Origin: ANME-2 cluster archaeon
GTDB taxonomy: Archaea > Halobacteriota > Methanosarcinia > Methanosarcinales > Methanocomedenaceae
DNA length: 45,399 nt
Assembly: GCA_019429385.1 (NCBI GenBank)
Contig: JAHYIS010000017.1
Coordinates: 1-45,399, forward strand
Direction: 5' to 3'
Position numbers and translations under genes: made by a program. The notes under the pieces are model-generated. The model did no database searches. It saw only the letters and a list, made by a program, of their open reading frames with translations, and was not told the origin of the DNA. The number at the start of each line of letters is the position of its first letter. Position 1 is the stretch's first letter. Positions 8,525 through 17,037 of the stretch are shown here, piece after piece.

Positions 8525-10138
8525 ATGAAATTTGACCCTGAAGAGATTAAGAAAGCGGCAAAAGAAGATTTTGATGCTGCCTGGAACCGTGGAAAAGAGT
8601 ACCTAACACAACCGACTATTCCGGACCAGTATCCCAGGTTCAAACTGGGTTACGGGAAACCCCATCCGATTTACGATACTATTCAGAAACTGCGGGAAGC
8701 CTATCTCCACCTGGGATTTACCGAAGCCTCAAACCCATTGATCGTGGAAGACAGGGAGATACACAAGCAATTCGGGTATGAAGCACTGGCTGTCCTGGAC
8801 CGCTGTTTTTACCTTGCAGGCTTGCCCAGGCCCAATGTCGGCATCTCTGATGAGCGGATAATCCGTATTAAGGAGATCATCGAGGTAGATGATGCCGGGA
8901 TAGATACCATTCGCAAGATCTTGCATTCATACAAGAAAGGTGAAATTGAAGGCGATGACCTGGTGCCTGAGATATCCCACCGGCTGGATGTGCCTGACTC
9001 TAAAGTAGCAGTAATGCTTGACCATGTTTTTCCAGAATTCAGGGAACTGGCACCAATCGGTTCCAATAAGACCCTGAGAAGCCATATGACCTCTGGCTGG
9101 TTCATTTCATTGGGGGCAATGGTTGAACGCGTCCGACCTCCGATCAGGCTCTTCAGCGTGGACAGGTGTTTCAGGCGGGAACAGCAGGAAGATGCGACCC
9201 GCTTGATGACCTATTTCTCTGCATCATGTGTCATCATGGACCCTGAGGTTACCGTCGAACATGGTAAGGCCGTAGCCGCCGGGTTATTGTCACAGTTCGG
9301 TTTTGAGAAGTTCAGTTTCAGGCCCGATGAGAAGCGCAGTAAGTACTACATACCGGATACCCAGATAGAGGTATTCGCCTACCACCCGGGCCTGGTAGGC
9401 AGCAGCACAAAATACAGTGACGGATGGGTCGAAGTGGCCACGTTCGGCATATATTCCCCATCTGCCCTTGCCCAGTACGACATACCCTACCCGGTAATGA
9501 ATCTGGGCCTGGGTGTGGAGCGGCTGGCCATGATACTGCACAACTCAACTGACGTGCGCGCCCTTACCTACCCCCAGTTCCCGGTATACGAGAACGAATG
9601 GAAGATGAAGGACGAGGAACTGGCAGGCATGGTATCTGTGGAAAAGGCACCCGCAACCAGGGAAGGATGGGATATCCAGCGCGCCATTGTCAGGGTATGC
9701 GAGGAGCATGGTAACGATGCCAGCCCGTGCGAGTTCCTGGCATGGGAAGGTATGGTGATGGGCCGGAGCGTTAAGGTATGGGTAAGTGAACCTGAAGAAA
9801 ATACAAAGCTGTGCGGACCTGCAGCCATGAACCATATTGTGGTGGTGGATGGCGATGTACTTGGTCTGCCTGATTCACCCAAGTACGAGAAGAAGTTCAG
9901 TCAGGGTACGGTGGCGAACCTGAGGTATATCGAAGCCTTTGCTGCCCTGGCTGCAAAAGAAATCGAGTCTGCCTCAGTGAATGGGGATGCGACTGAAACG
10001 AGAGTACGTATCGTGAAAGTGCCTTCCGAAGTGAATGTGAAGCTTGGCCCCATTGCCCAGCGCTACATTACCGGGCACAAGAAGAAGATCGACCTTCGCG
10101 GTCCGGTTTTTACAACTGTCAGGTCTGAATTTAATTAA
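8525..10138 (+). CDS. sepS: O-phosphoserine--tRNA(Cys) ligase (SepRS)
   Basis: A 537-aa class II synthetase that charges tRNA-Cys with O-phosphoserine. SepCysS then converts it to Cys-tRNA, so this is the tRNA-dependent cysteine pathway found mainly in methanogens and relatives. The N-terminal MKFDPEEIKKAAKEDF and the KPHPIYDTIQKLREAYL segment are typical of SepRS. Class II motif 2 is seen as the FSVDRCFRRE region and motif 3 as NLGLGVERLAMI. The family length of about 540 aa fits. SepCysS is not in this window. Confidence 0.96.
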   Translation: MKFDPEEIKKAAKEDFDAAWNRGKEYLTQPTIPDQYPRFKLGYGKPHPIYDTIQKLREAYLHLGFTEASNPLIVEDREIHKQFGYEALAVLDRCFYLAGLPRPNVGISDERIIRIKEIIEVDDAGIDTIRKILHSYKKGEIEGDDLVPEISHRLDVPDSKVAVMLDHVFPEFRELAPIGSNKTLRSHMTSGWFISLGAMVERVRPPIRLFSVDRCFRREQQEDATRLMTYFSASCVIMDPEVTVEHGKAVAAGLLSQFGFEKFSFRPDEKRSKYYIPDTQIEVFAYHPGLVGSSTKYSDGWVEVATFGIYSPSALAQYDIPYPVMNLGLGVERLAMILHNSTDVRALTYPQFPVYENEWKMKDEELAGMVSVEKAPATREGWDIQRAIVRVCEEHGNDASPCEFLAWEGMVMGRSVKVWVSEPEENTKLCGPAAMNHIVVVDGDVLGLPDSPKYEKKFSQGTVANLRYIEAFAALAAKEIESASVNGDATETRVRIVKVPSEVNVKLGPIAQRYITGHKKKIDLRGPVFTTVRSEFN

Positions 10139-10272
10139 TAATAAATCACACAGTATTAATGATAAAATACGAATAAGGCGTAATATATAATTTATAATAG
10201 GTATAAAATATAATTTTATGAACGTAAATATTTAATATGTAAACATTTAATTATATTTCAGAGGGGATTCAA

Positions 10273-11145
10273 ATGTCAAGAAAAAAAGAAATCGTCATTG
10301 TCCTGTTAATACTGACATCTGTATCATTGATTCTGGGATGTACTGGTATCGGCCAAATTGGGAATACAAGTCCTCAAAAAGAGGTTAGCGCTAATGGTAA
10401 GGAACTGTATGACCATATTACCATTGAGAATTATTATCAGAACTGGTCATACTGGCCTGGGAAAGGTGAATTTGAACCGGCACGTGAACCTCATGGAGAC
10501 TTTTCGACTACATATGTATCTAATACTTCCCTGTCCTCAATAGAAAATAAGGAAGGGAATATGTCAGCCGGGAGTATCATCGTCAAGAATAATTACGATG
10601 ATAATAAGGAACTGGTTGCAATTACAGCCATGTACAAATCGGATGGATTTGACCCTGAACATAATGACTGGTTCTGGGTAAAATATTCGCCCGATGGAAC
10701 TATCGAGTCAGAAGGAATGATTGCGGAGTGCAACGAATGCCATGGGATGAAAAAGAGTAATGATTATATCTTTACCGGTAAATTGACTGAGGGAATTACC
10801 GAACCTGTTACTGCTATACAGAATGCTACCCAGACACCAGTTGCTACACCCACTCCTGAACCGACACCCAGGCCAGAACCTACGAATGTATCGATATGGA
10901 TCGAAGGATTCGGATTCACACCCCGCAAAAATATGGTAATTAACATGGGAGATACTGTTGTATGGTGGAATCGTGAAAAATTCAAAAATCCACGTGATAT
11001 TATAAGTGAAGAAGGATTATGGGACGAAACGGTACACCTGAATTTCATGAAGAAATTCTATTACACTTTCAATGAAACAGGGACCTATAATTTCAGTCTT
11101 AAGTACAATGAAGTTGGGTCAAGGCAGATGATAACCGTAATATGA
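10273..11145 (+). CDS. Lipoprotein with cytochrome P460-like heme domain and a cupredoxin-like domain lacking copper ligands
   Basis: A 290-aa exported lipoprotein. Residues 1-22 are a signal peptide ending in the lipobox LILGC, with C23 the predicted lipid-anchored cysteine. Residues about 40-170 match a cytochrome P460-type domain: a W-rich start, the HGDFSTTYV strand, GSIIVKNNY, the DWFWVKYSPDG motif and the heme-binding CNECH at 153-157. A proline/threonine linker at about 185-205 follows, then a cupredoxin-like beta-sandwich from about 206. In that domain the usual His, Cys, His and Met copper ligands are not present. It probably sits on the outer face of the membrane. SD GAGGGGATTC precedes the ATG. 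The next lipoprotein gene carries a related C-terminal domain. Confidence 0.8.
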   Translation: MSRKKEIVIVLLILTSVSLILGCTGIGQIGNTSPQKEVSANGKELYDHITIENYYQNWSYWPGKGEFEPAREPHGDFSTTYVSNTSLSSIENKEGNMSAGSIIVKNNYDDNKELVAITAMYKSDGFDPEHNDWFWVKYSPDGTIESEGMIAECNECHGMKKSNDYIFTGKLTEGITEPVTAIQNATQTPVATPTPEPTPRPEPTNVSIWIEGFGFTPRKNMVINMGDTVVWWNREKFKNPRDIISEEGLWDETVHLNFMKKFYYTFNETGTYNFSLKYNEVGSRQMITVI

Positions 11146-11270
11146 AATCAATAAAAGTACAAAACTCTGTCATAGGTTAAATTGGAAAAAGTCTTTATAA
11201 ACTGGGAATGTATTAATACTGGTAAGTAGAAATTATACAGTAAGTTATTGGCTTTATGAGGTGATAAGAG

Positions 11271-11735
11271 ATGGAAAACAAGCATGCTTTTTTAATTTTA
11301 CTGGTTACTGCTATGCTGGCATTATCCCTGTTTGTTTCGGGTTGTACTGATACCGGGACGGAAATTGATGGTACGCCAACTGCAACACCCACGGCACGTG
11401 CTACAGAAGATGAAACTGCTGAAATGACCGCTGAACCTACAGCTACGACTGAACCCACCACTCCATCAGTTCCACAGGAGTATTTGATCAGGATAGATAA
11501 TTATATGTTTTTGCCTGTAGGGGACAGGGTAATAAATGTGGGCGATAAGCTCACCTGGCGAAATTTTGAGGATATCAGGCAGGCACGGATACTTGTAAAT
11601 GAGAATGGTATATGGGAAGAGGAACAGTACCTCGCTTATATGAGGCAGGTCAACTATACCTTTAACGAACCGGGATTATACACGTTCTACCTCAAGGGCA
11701 GGGAAGGAAAAAAACAGAATGTCACTGTGGTATAA
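11271..11735 (+). CDS. Lipoprotein with cupredoxin-like domain, paralogous to the neighbour's C-terminal domain
   Basis: A 154-aa exported lipoprotein. A signal peptide ends in FVSGC (C25), followed by a long Thr/Pro/Glu-rich linker (about 26-72) and a beta-rich domain of about 80 aa. That domain shares its layout with the end of the P460 lipoprotein: IRIDNYMFLPVGDRVINVGD, then W-x-N, then NENGIWEEE, then YTFNEPGLYTF. Both lack copper ligands; leucine replaces the expected cysteine. A strong SD, GAGGTGATAAGAG, precedes the ATG. A TTTATAAA box near 11190 suggests its own promoter. The two genes probably arose by domain duplication. trm1 begins 6 nt after the stop. Confidence 0.75.
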   Translation: MENKHAFLILLVTAMLALSLFVSGCTDTGTEIDGTPTATPTARATEDETAEMTAEPTATTEPTTPSVPQEYLIRIDNYMFLPVGDRVINVGDKLTWRNFEDIRQARILVNENGIWEEEQYLAYMRQVNYTFNEPGLYTFYLKGREGKKQNVTVV

Positions 11736-11741
11736 TACAAA

Positions 11742-12914
11742 ATGAAGACATCAGTCATTGGTGAGGGGAATATCAGCATCAGGCTTCCCCTTTCTGATGA
11801 TTCGCCAGAGCTTACTACTTCTTCTGCATCAGTATTTTACAATCCAGAGATGGAATTGAACCGTGATATTACGGTGGCAGCTATTTCGGGATTTATAGAA
11901 CGAATAGAAGTTGAATCCGCTTTTCTCTCCTATGCAGATGTTATGTCAGCCTCTGGTATCAGGGGTATTCGTATGGCCAGTGAAGTGGGGTTGAAGTGCT
12001 GGCTCAATGACTGGAATCAGGAAGCTTACGAACAGATACAGGAAAATATTAATCTGAATCACCTTGAAGGAACATGCATTGCCTCACACCAGAATGCTAA
12101 TACATTGTTGCATCAGGAACAGTTTGATATTGTTGACCTTGACCCATTTGGCTCTCCTGCACCATTCATAGACGCTGCAGCCCGCTCGGCCCGACGATTG
12201 CTATGCATCACTGCCACCGATACTGCGCCACTGTGTGGTGCTCACCTGAAGTCAGGAATTCGCAAGTATGCGGCCGTGCCACTGAACACCGAATACCATC
12301 GGGAAATGGGGGCGCGTGTCCTGCTGGGTGCGGCAGCACGGGCACTGTCACGGCGGGATAAGGGAATGACTGTACTGCTCACCCACGTTACACGCCATTA
12401 TGTCAGAGTATATCTCGAGATTACCAAGGGGGTGCTATTTGCTGATACGACCATGGAGAAGATGGGGGTTATCAGTCACTGCTTCCATTGTGGCTTCAGG
12501 TCATGGAAATATGGGCTTCTACCTGAACCGGTGTCCGGGTGTCCCAACTGCGGGAAATCCCTCAAATTCGCCGGACCTTTGTGGCTGGGCGCTATCCATG
12601 ATCATGATTTCTGCCGTACTGTGCTGGACGAACTCAAACACCGGAAGACCGGAAAATGTAAAGATGCGGTGAAGATCATCGAACTTTGCAGGGATGAGAT
12701 AGAAATTCCCACATACTATGACCAGCACTGGCTATGCAAGCGCAACAAAATTTCAGCCGGACCTATCAATGAACTGGTCGAAGAGCTCATATCTGCAGGT
12801 TTCAGTACATCACGTACGCATTTTTCCGGCACTGGTTTTAAGACCGATGCGTGTCTGGACAGGATAAATAAAACACTGCATGAACTTGATACCAGGAGGA
12901 AAAATCACCGATAG
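11742..12914 (+). CDS. trm1: tRNA (guanine(26)-N2)-dimethyltransferase
   Basis: A 390-aa SAM-dependent methyltransferase that dimethylates G26 of tRNA. Features are the N-terminal SASVFYNPEMELNRD segment typical of Trm1, the SAM-binding stretch YADVMSASGIRGIR near residue 65, the catalytic DLDPFGSP motif near residue 135, and TDTAPLCG. A C-terminal zinc-binding part has CFHCGFR and CPNCGK, two CxxC pairs. The length and motif order fit the archaeal enzyme. It follows the lipoprotein gene by 6 nt, without an obvious Shine-Dalgarno sequence, so translation may depend on read-through coupling. Confidence 0.95.
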   Translation: MKTSVIGEGNISIRLPLSDDSPELTTSSASVFYNPEMELNRDITVAAISGFIERIEVESAFLSYADVMSASGIRGIRMASEVGLKCWLNDWNQEAYEQIQENINLNHLEGTCIASHQNANTLLHQEQFDIVDLDPFGSPAPFIDAAARSARRLLCITATDTAPLCGAHLKSGIRKYAAVPLNTEYHREMGARVLLGAAARALSRRDKGMTVLLTHVTRHYVRVYLEITKGVLFADTTMEKMGVISHCFHCGFRSWKYGLLPEPVSGCPNCGKSLKFAGPLWLGAIHDHDFCRTVLDELKHRKTGKCKDAVKIIELCRDEIEIPTYYDQHWLCKRNKISAGPINELVEELISAGFSTSRTHFSGTGFKTDACLDRINKTLHELDTRRKNHR

Positions 12915-12994
12915 CTTTTTGGTAGTGTATGATTTATACCAAACCGTGATATGTAACACTTATCTGTACAATCATCATAAGAGGTCATCAAATT

Positions 12995-14530
12995 ATGACA
13001 AATCCTGTAACAATTCTGTTCAACCATATCTTCGGTCCAAAACCCAGAATATCCAAAAGTCCATACGTCAGATTGCTGGACCTGAAATCCAAACCGTACT
13101 TTATCGTAGCTTCCGTTGAAGTTGGCAATACTACTACCAAATCCATTCTCACTGCCACCAACCTGGAGACAGGGAAAACCAGTCTGGTCAATAAGACCGT
13201 AAAGATGACCCGGGACGTAAGGAGTCCCAGGCCTAATGAGGAGATATTCGGGAAGACCCTCACTGGGGTGCCGTTTACAAGGGAATCTGTGGCCGAACTG
13301 GTGCACGACACGCTCATAGAATCAGTGAAGAGTGCCAGTCTTGATATCAAGGAAGACCTTCATTTTGTGGTGCGCTCAACCGGTGTCGTGGCAGGATTTG
13401 ATTCTCCTGATGAGGTTGGTAATTTTGTCAAAGCCCTGGCAGACGGATGCATGATAGCGGGAGTGCCGCCTAAGAATATGATCCCTGCTATGTCAATCGA
13501 GAATGTACACAGTCGCTTCAGGAAATTCAGCCTGATCAAGAAGATAGTATTTACCGGTGCAGTGGGTGGCGTGCTTCCTCCAACAGGTGCTTCTGGTCTT
13601 GAAATTGTCGCAAATGAGATGGAAGGTGAACTGGCAACTGCAGGTATCAAGGAAGGTGCGAAATGGGCTGGGATCGATTTCAGGAACCCATGTGCATCTA
13701 TTGATTTTGGGACCACGCTTGATGGCCGTATCACCAATGACGACAGTCCTTATGCAAAAACCATCGGGAATTTTGCTGGGTATGCCGGCGCAATCCCTGA
13801 TGCTATCATAAAGGGTACACACCTGGTAGATGAAAAGGTAGGTACTGCCCTTGACCTTTTCAATAACAAACCGGTTGGACTATTTACCTGGATGCGCCGT
13901 GGCAAGGTCATACAGGAATATGCTGCAAAACTGAATGAACTGATATCTATTGAAGTAGTGCCTGATAATGTGACCCGGTATGGCAGTGTGCCGGTAAATC
14001 CCATGGCTGCCAGGGAAATTGGCGTAACTCTTATCGGATGTGATGTGGGGAAAAATGGTTCTGGCCTGGAGAAACTCTCACAGATGGGAAGTGAGATATA
14101 TAAACGCTACGGTCTTTCTACCCTGTTCGCAGTAGTGGATACGGTATGTGCAGATATGGCACAACGGATGGTAAAGGTTGCCATGGACGAAAATCTGGTC
14201 ACCGAAAAAAGTGCCATCGGATTTACAGGGCGCGCAGCCATTACAGGATGCAAACCCAGGTTGATACTCAACCGGATACAAAAACTGGGCATGTACGATT
14301 CACCGGAGAACAATGTGGTGTTCGTGGATGACGGACTGGCCAGGGGTGCTGCGGTCATGGCACGATGCATGAATTCACTGGGCACTCCCAAAAATCCACT
14401 TGGCGGCAGCAGGGGGAATAAGTGTGTCCTGGGAGAGCGCATGAAGTTACAGGGCAGCGGGCGTATTGATGAAAAAGAGATGCAAAAACTGACATCCAGA
14501 GGGTCAGGTATAGGACGTTCAATGTCATAG
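12995..14530 (+). CDS. Methanogenesis marker protein 14
   Basis: A 511-aa protein that I recognise as methanogenesis marker 14, conserved in organisms carrying methyl-coenzyme M reductase. Near residue 38 it has FIVASVEVGNTTTKSI, an ASKHA-type phosphate-binding loop like that of RACo-type ATPases that reactivate corrinoid proteins. IDFGTTLDGRI near 236, GFTGRAA near 408 and the C-terminal VFVDDGLARGAA support an ASKHA ATPase fold. The exact role is not known; a link to cofactor activation is inference from the fold. SD GAGGTC lies upstream. It heads an operon with the DUF1890 and DUF1894 genes, which start 11 nt and then -4 nt downstream. Confidence 0.9.
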   Translation: MTNPVTILFNHIFGPKPRISKSPYVRLLDLKSKPYFIVASVEVGNTTTKSILTATNLETGKTSLVNKTVKMTRDVRSPRPNEEIFGKTLTGVPFTRESVAELVHDTLIESVKSASLDIKEDLHFVVRSTGVVAGFDSPDEVGNFVKALADGCMIAGVPPKNMIPAMSIENVHSRFRKFSLIKKIVFTGAVGGVLPPTGASGLEIVANEMEGELATAGIKEGAKWAGIDFRNPCASIDFGTTLDGRITNDDSPYAKTIGNFAGYAGAIPDAIIKGTHLVDEKVGTALDLFNNKPVGLFTWMRRGKVIQEYAAKLNELISIEVVPDNVTRYGSVPVNPMAAREIGVTLIGCDVGKNGSGLEKLSQMGSEIYKRYGLSTLFAVVDTVCADMAQRMVKVAMDENLVTEKSAIGFTGRAAITGCKPRLILNRIQKLGMYDSPENNVVFVDDGLARGAAVMARCMNSLGTPKNPLGGSRGNKCVLGERMKLQGSGRIDEKEMQKLTSRGSGIGRSMS

Positions 14531-14541
14531 GAGCGAGTATT

Positions 14542-15024
14542 TTGAATACAACACTTGTTGCGCCAAAGGCCATGCTATTGCTGGGATGCCCGGAGGTGCC
14601 AGTGCAGACCAGCCTTGCGATCTATCTCACAGACCTGCTCAATAAAAGTGGTGCACAGGTCGTGATTGCAGGGAATAATGCCGCGCTGGAACTGGTCAGG
14701 ACCGCTGACCCAGCAGAACAGTATATCAGGGATACCGCAGACCTCGATGCCACCATCGGCGCTCTTGCCAGCAAGGAGGTGGATGCCGATATTTGTTATG
14801 TATTCATTCACAACGATGCAGGAGTATCATATCTTGCCACTGCCAGTGTGCTGGTAAGCGGGGAATGTGTAGGCATCATTTTCGGAAAAAATGCACAGGC
14901 ACTGGGACGGGAGTGTGATGACCTGGGACTTGCGAATATCTGGGCAAAGGCCGTACACAATCCCAGGCCGCTCAAAGCGAAGATACATTCAGAGGTGGAA
15001 CGTTGGGCTGTATCGACGAAATGA
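14542..15024 (+). CDS. DUF1890-family methanogen-specific protein
   Basis: A 160-aa protein resembling the DUF1890 family found almost only in methanogens and their relatives. It looks like a small alpha/beta fold: LLLGCPEVPVQTSLAIYL, then GAQVVIAGNNAALELV, resembling a Rossmann-like or periplasmic-binding half domain. The function is unknown. The start is read as TTG at 14542 because GGAG lies at a suitable distance; the ATG at 14572 (MLLLGC) is an alternative. The gene end overlaps the DUF1894 start as ATGA. The constant linkage with marker 14 and DUF1894 suggests a shared task. Confidence 0.8.
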   Translation: MNTTLVAPKAMLLLGCPEVPVQTSLAIYLTDLLNKSGAQVVIAGNNAALELVRTADPAEQYIRDTADLDATIGALASKEVDADICYVFIHNDAGVSYLATASVLVSGECVGIIFGKNAQALGRECDDLGLANIWAKAVHNPRPLKAKIHSEVERWAVSTK

Positions 15025-15302
15025 ACTATGAGGTGCTGCTCTCCAAGGTCACGTTCAAGGAATGTGCCAAATACCTCAGTTCCAACTACCAGGAACTCTA
15101 TAATGTCCAGCCAGGGTATCGCATGTTCGATGTGTTCATTATCGGTGTACCACCTATCTATGTGGGAGTGGACGGTGATAATATCATATTCCCCTATACG
15201 AAACCATGCCATGGTACCTTTATACTCAGGATCAACAGCCCTGAGGAGATTGAAAGACTTAAAAAAACAGCCCGTAAAGTGAAGAAAAGTGGAGCGAAAT
15301 AG
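15021..15302 (+). CDS. DUF1894-family methanogen-specific protein
   Basis: A 93-aa protein with the DUF1894 pattern: MNYEVLLSKVTFKECAKYL, GYRMFDVFIIGVPPI, YTKPCHGTF and a basic C-terminal helix. As I recall, a member from Methanothermobacter (MTH1880) has a solved structure described as calcium-binding. The biological function is unknown. I moved the start to the ATG at 15021, which overlaps the DUF1890 stop (ATGA), instead of the TTG at 15003. It is the last gene of the marker 14 operon; a purine-rich, repeat-containing spacer follows. Confidence 0.8.
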   Translation: MNYEVLLSKVTFKECAKYLSSNYQELYNVQPGYRMFDVFIIGVPPIYVGVDGDNIIFPYTKPCHGTFILRINSPEEIERLKKTARKVKKSGAK

Positions 15303-15361
15303 CGTAACGTGAAATCGCATACCATGAAGAGGAGTTGGGTGGGGTGAAGCAAGGTAGGGTC

Positions 15362-15415
15362 GAGTGAATTAGCCTGGAGTGAAGGGGAGTAGGTTAGAGT
15401 TGAGTGAATTAACCT
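15362..15415. repeat. Purine-rich direct repeat after the DUF1894 gene
   Basis: GAGTGAATTAGCCT at 15362 recurs as GAGTGAATTAACCT at 15402, a 40-bp period, inside a spacer rich in GGAGT and GGGGTGA words. No gene is seen here. Confidence 0.5.
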
Positions 15416-15447
15416 GAAATAAAGGAGAATTGAACGAAGATATTCCA

Positions 15448-16008
15448 CTACAGGCTGGCGGGTTTTGAGCAGTCAAGTGCCCACCTGATAAATTCGGGTG
15501 TGGGGAATTCATGGATGGTAGTAGCGATTATCTGTCCAGTACCATATTCCATAGTCATCAGTACTGGTTCACCGAATTCGTTCACCATGATGCAGTCCCC
15601 ATCACATGACGTGAAGTATCCGTCACATTCAGGCGAGGTATCTGCAATGATCATCGAAGCTTTATGCTGGCAATGTTCTGATAGTTCTGCAGGACCGTAG
15701 CGCTGGACATACGTAAGTTTCACAGGCAGCCAGTCATAGGTATGGGACTGGGTCAGGGCGCCGTAGACCAGCAACGTACCGCCGGTTTCAATGAAATTGC
15801 CTATCCTGTTCCGGTTGCGCATGAGTGAGGGCAGCACGCTGGAATACTGCGGATTGGCGAAACCTGTGGGGATGATTACCAGTTTGAACCTGGGGAGGAA
15901 GGGTGAACCAAGAGATGAGGGATGTACAAGCTGGTAATCATAACCGTGCTCTACAAATAACTTTTCAAAAAGTAATTTGGATTCCCATATAAGACCAATG
16001 TCAGGCAT
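15448..16008 (-). CDS. Class I glutamine amidotransferase-like (ThuA/GATase-type fold) protein
   Basis: A 186-aa protein that seems to have a flavodoxin-like GATase1/ThuA-type fold. IGLIWESKLLFEKLF is followed by YDYQLVHPSS, FKLVIIPTGFANPQ, and FIETGGTLLVYGAL, the usual 'gG.l...g' strand. The end, MTMEYGTGQIIATTIHEFP, resembles the conserved 'GkGrv.a...Hp' tail of these proteins. No catalytic cysteine in a G-x-C-x-G elbow is visible, so it is probably not a functional glutaminase. It is divergent from the NifU-like gene. Function unknown. Confidence 0.6.
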   Translation of the reverse strand: MPDIGLIWESKLLFEKLFVEHGYDYQLVHPSSLGSPFLPRFKLVIIPTGFANPQYSSVLPSLMRNRNRIGNFIETGGTLLVYGALTQSHTYDWLPVKLTYVQRYGPAELSEHCQHKASMIIADTSPECDGYFTSCDGDCIMVNEFGEPVLMTMEYGTGQIIATTIHEFPTPEFIRWALDCSKPASL

Positions 16009-16062
16009 AACAATATATATTATACAATGTCTGCAAATAATTATCTCATCACAGGGAGTGAG

Positions 16063-16347
16063 ATGATGGAAGAATCAATTAACGAGATCATGTCCAGATT
16101 CCAAAAAAGCCTCCAGGCCGATGGGGGGGATATTGAACTGGTGGATATTTCGAATGGGATTGTCAAAGTACGAATTACGAGGACCACGGTTCCTGTTACT
16201 TTCAGTAGGTTTTTGAGGGATTACAGGACAAGGGAGGGAATTACATGTGGTAAGTGCCGTATACCTACAAGTACTATTGTCGGCGCACTGGAATCTGCAC
16301 TGAAAGAAAAGGTGCAGGGAATAACAAAGGTGGAAGTTGTGAAATAG
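16063..16347 (+). CDS. NifU C-terminal-like protein with an insertion before the CxxC motif
   Basis: A 94-aa protein. It begins like NifU C-terminal domains (EIMSRFQKSLQADGGDIELVDI, then NGIVKVRI) and ends like them (STIVGALESALKEKV, then ITKVEVVK). Known relatives bind Fe-S clusters through a CxGC motif. Here the pair is CGKC, and about 20 extra residues (TTVPVTFSRFLRDYRTREGI) lie between the strand and the cysteines. The ATG at 16063 is chosen because GGGAGTGAG precedes it. A role in Fe-S cluster handling is inferred; the insertion makes it a divergent member. Confidence 0.75.
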   Translation: MMEESINEIMSRFQKSLQADGGDIELVDISNGIVKVRITRTTVPVTFSRFLRDYRTREGITCGKCRIPTSTIVGALESALKEKVQGITKVEVVK

Positions 16348-16476
16348 ATTCATTTCCAGACGCTTCAAATATTTCTAATAATTCTGGTATCAAAGGCAAT
16401 TACAAGTATACAGGCAATTGCAACTATGATAAGGTGTGAATTCTCATTCCTTTATTCCGTCTCTTTTGATGGAACG

Positions 16477-16644
16477 TTATGACATCCTGGACTTGATCTT
16501 GGTTGAACCGCATACTGGACATTGTGTTGCATCCTTTTTCATGAAGGCTTTCATGCAGGATCTGCAATAGTATATGGCACTGTTCTGTTTCAGGGCTTCA
16601 ATGTCCTCAGGCATTGATGAAAAACTGATCGACGTGCTGCACAT
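16477..16644 (-). CDS. 55-aa zinc-ribbon protein
   Basis: A small protein whose C-terminal half has two zinc knuckles, CRSC and CPVC, 12 residues apart, with the usual basic and aromatic residues of a treble-clef/ribbon (YYCRSCMKAF, then QCPVCGSTKIKS). The start at 16644 (MCSTSIS) is preferred over the one six codons upstream because GGGAGGTGG lies 5 nt before it. Its target is unknown; nucleic acid binding is the commonest role for such ribbons. It is convergent with the NifU-like gene and divergent from rps17e. Confidence 0.75.
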   Translation of the reverse strand: MCSTSISFSSMPEDIEALKQNSAIYYCRSCMKAFMKKDATQCPVCGSTKIKSRMS

Positions 16645-16824
16645 GTTCGCCACCTCCCTCATTCAAAATGGTATGTAGTTTTTTGATATATAACCTTTGA
16701 TGAGAATATCAATGAAATGAATCATCTCTAACGTATCGGGACTACACAGGAATATCAATGAAGGACAAAATATATGAGTAGTGGAGTAGTATGCAGGGCA
16801 TATTACAATCATAGGAGCTATAAA

Positions 16825-17019
16825 ATGGGAATCAGACCAAGCTATATTAAATCTCTTGCAAATCAATTATTGAATGAGAAAGGCGATGTATTTACTGGTG
16901 ATTTTGAAGCAAACAAGCCTCTTGTCACCCAGTTCACCGATGTCCAGAGTAAGGTTATCAGGAACCGCATAGCCGGATACATCACAAGGAAGAAGAACAG
17001 ACAGCCTTATATCAGGTAA
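16825..17019 (+). CDS. rps17e: 30S ribosomal protein S17e
   Basis: A 64-aa protein, the usual size for archaeal S17e. The sequence [16 protein letters not shown] followed by [13 protein letters not shown] is diagnostic. The ATG at 16825 follows GGAGC; an upstream in-frame extension is not real. It is absent from bacteria, so it supports the archaeal origin. dapA follows 18 nt later, and I believe the S17e-dapA-dapB order also occurs in other Methanosarcinales. Confidence 0.96.
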   Translation: MGIRPSYIKSLANQLLNEKGDVFTGDFEANKPLVTQFTDVQSKVIRNRIAGYITRKKNRQPYIR

Positions 17020-17037
17020 ATTATGGGTGGTTCCGGT

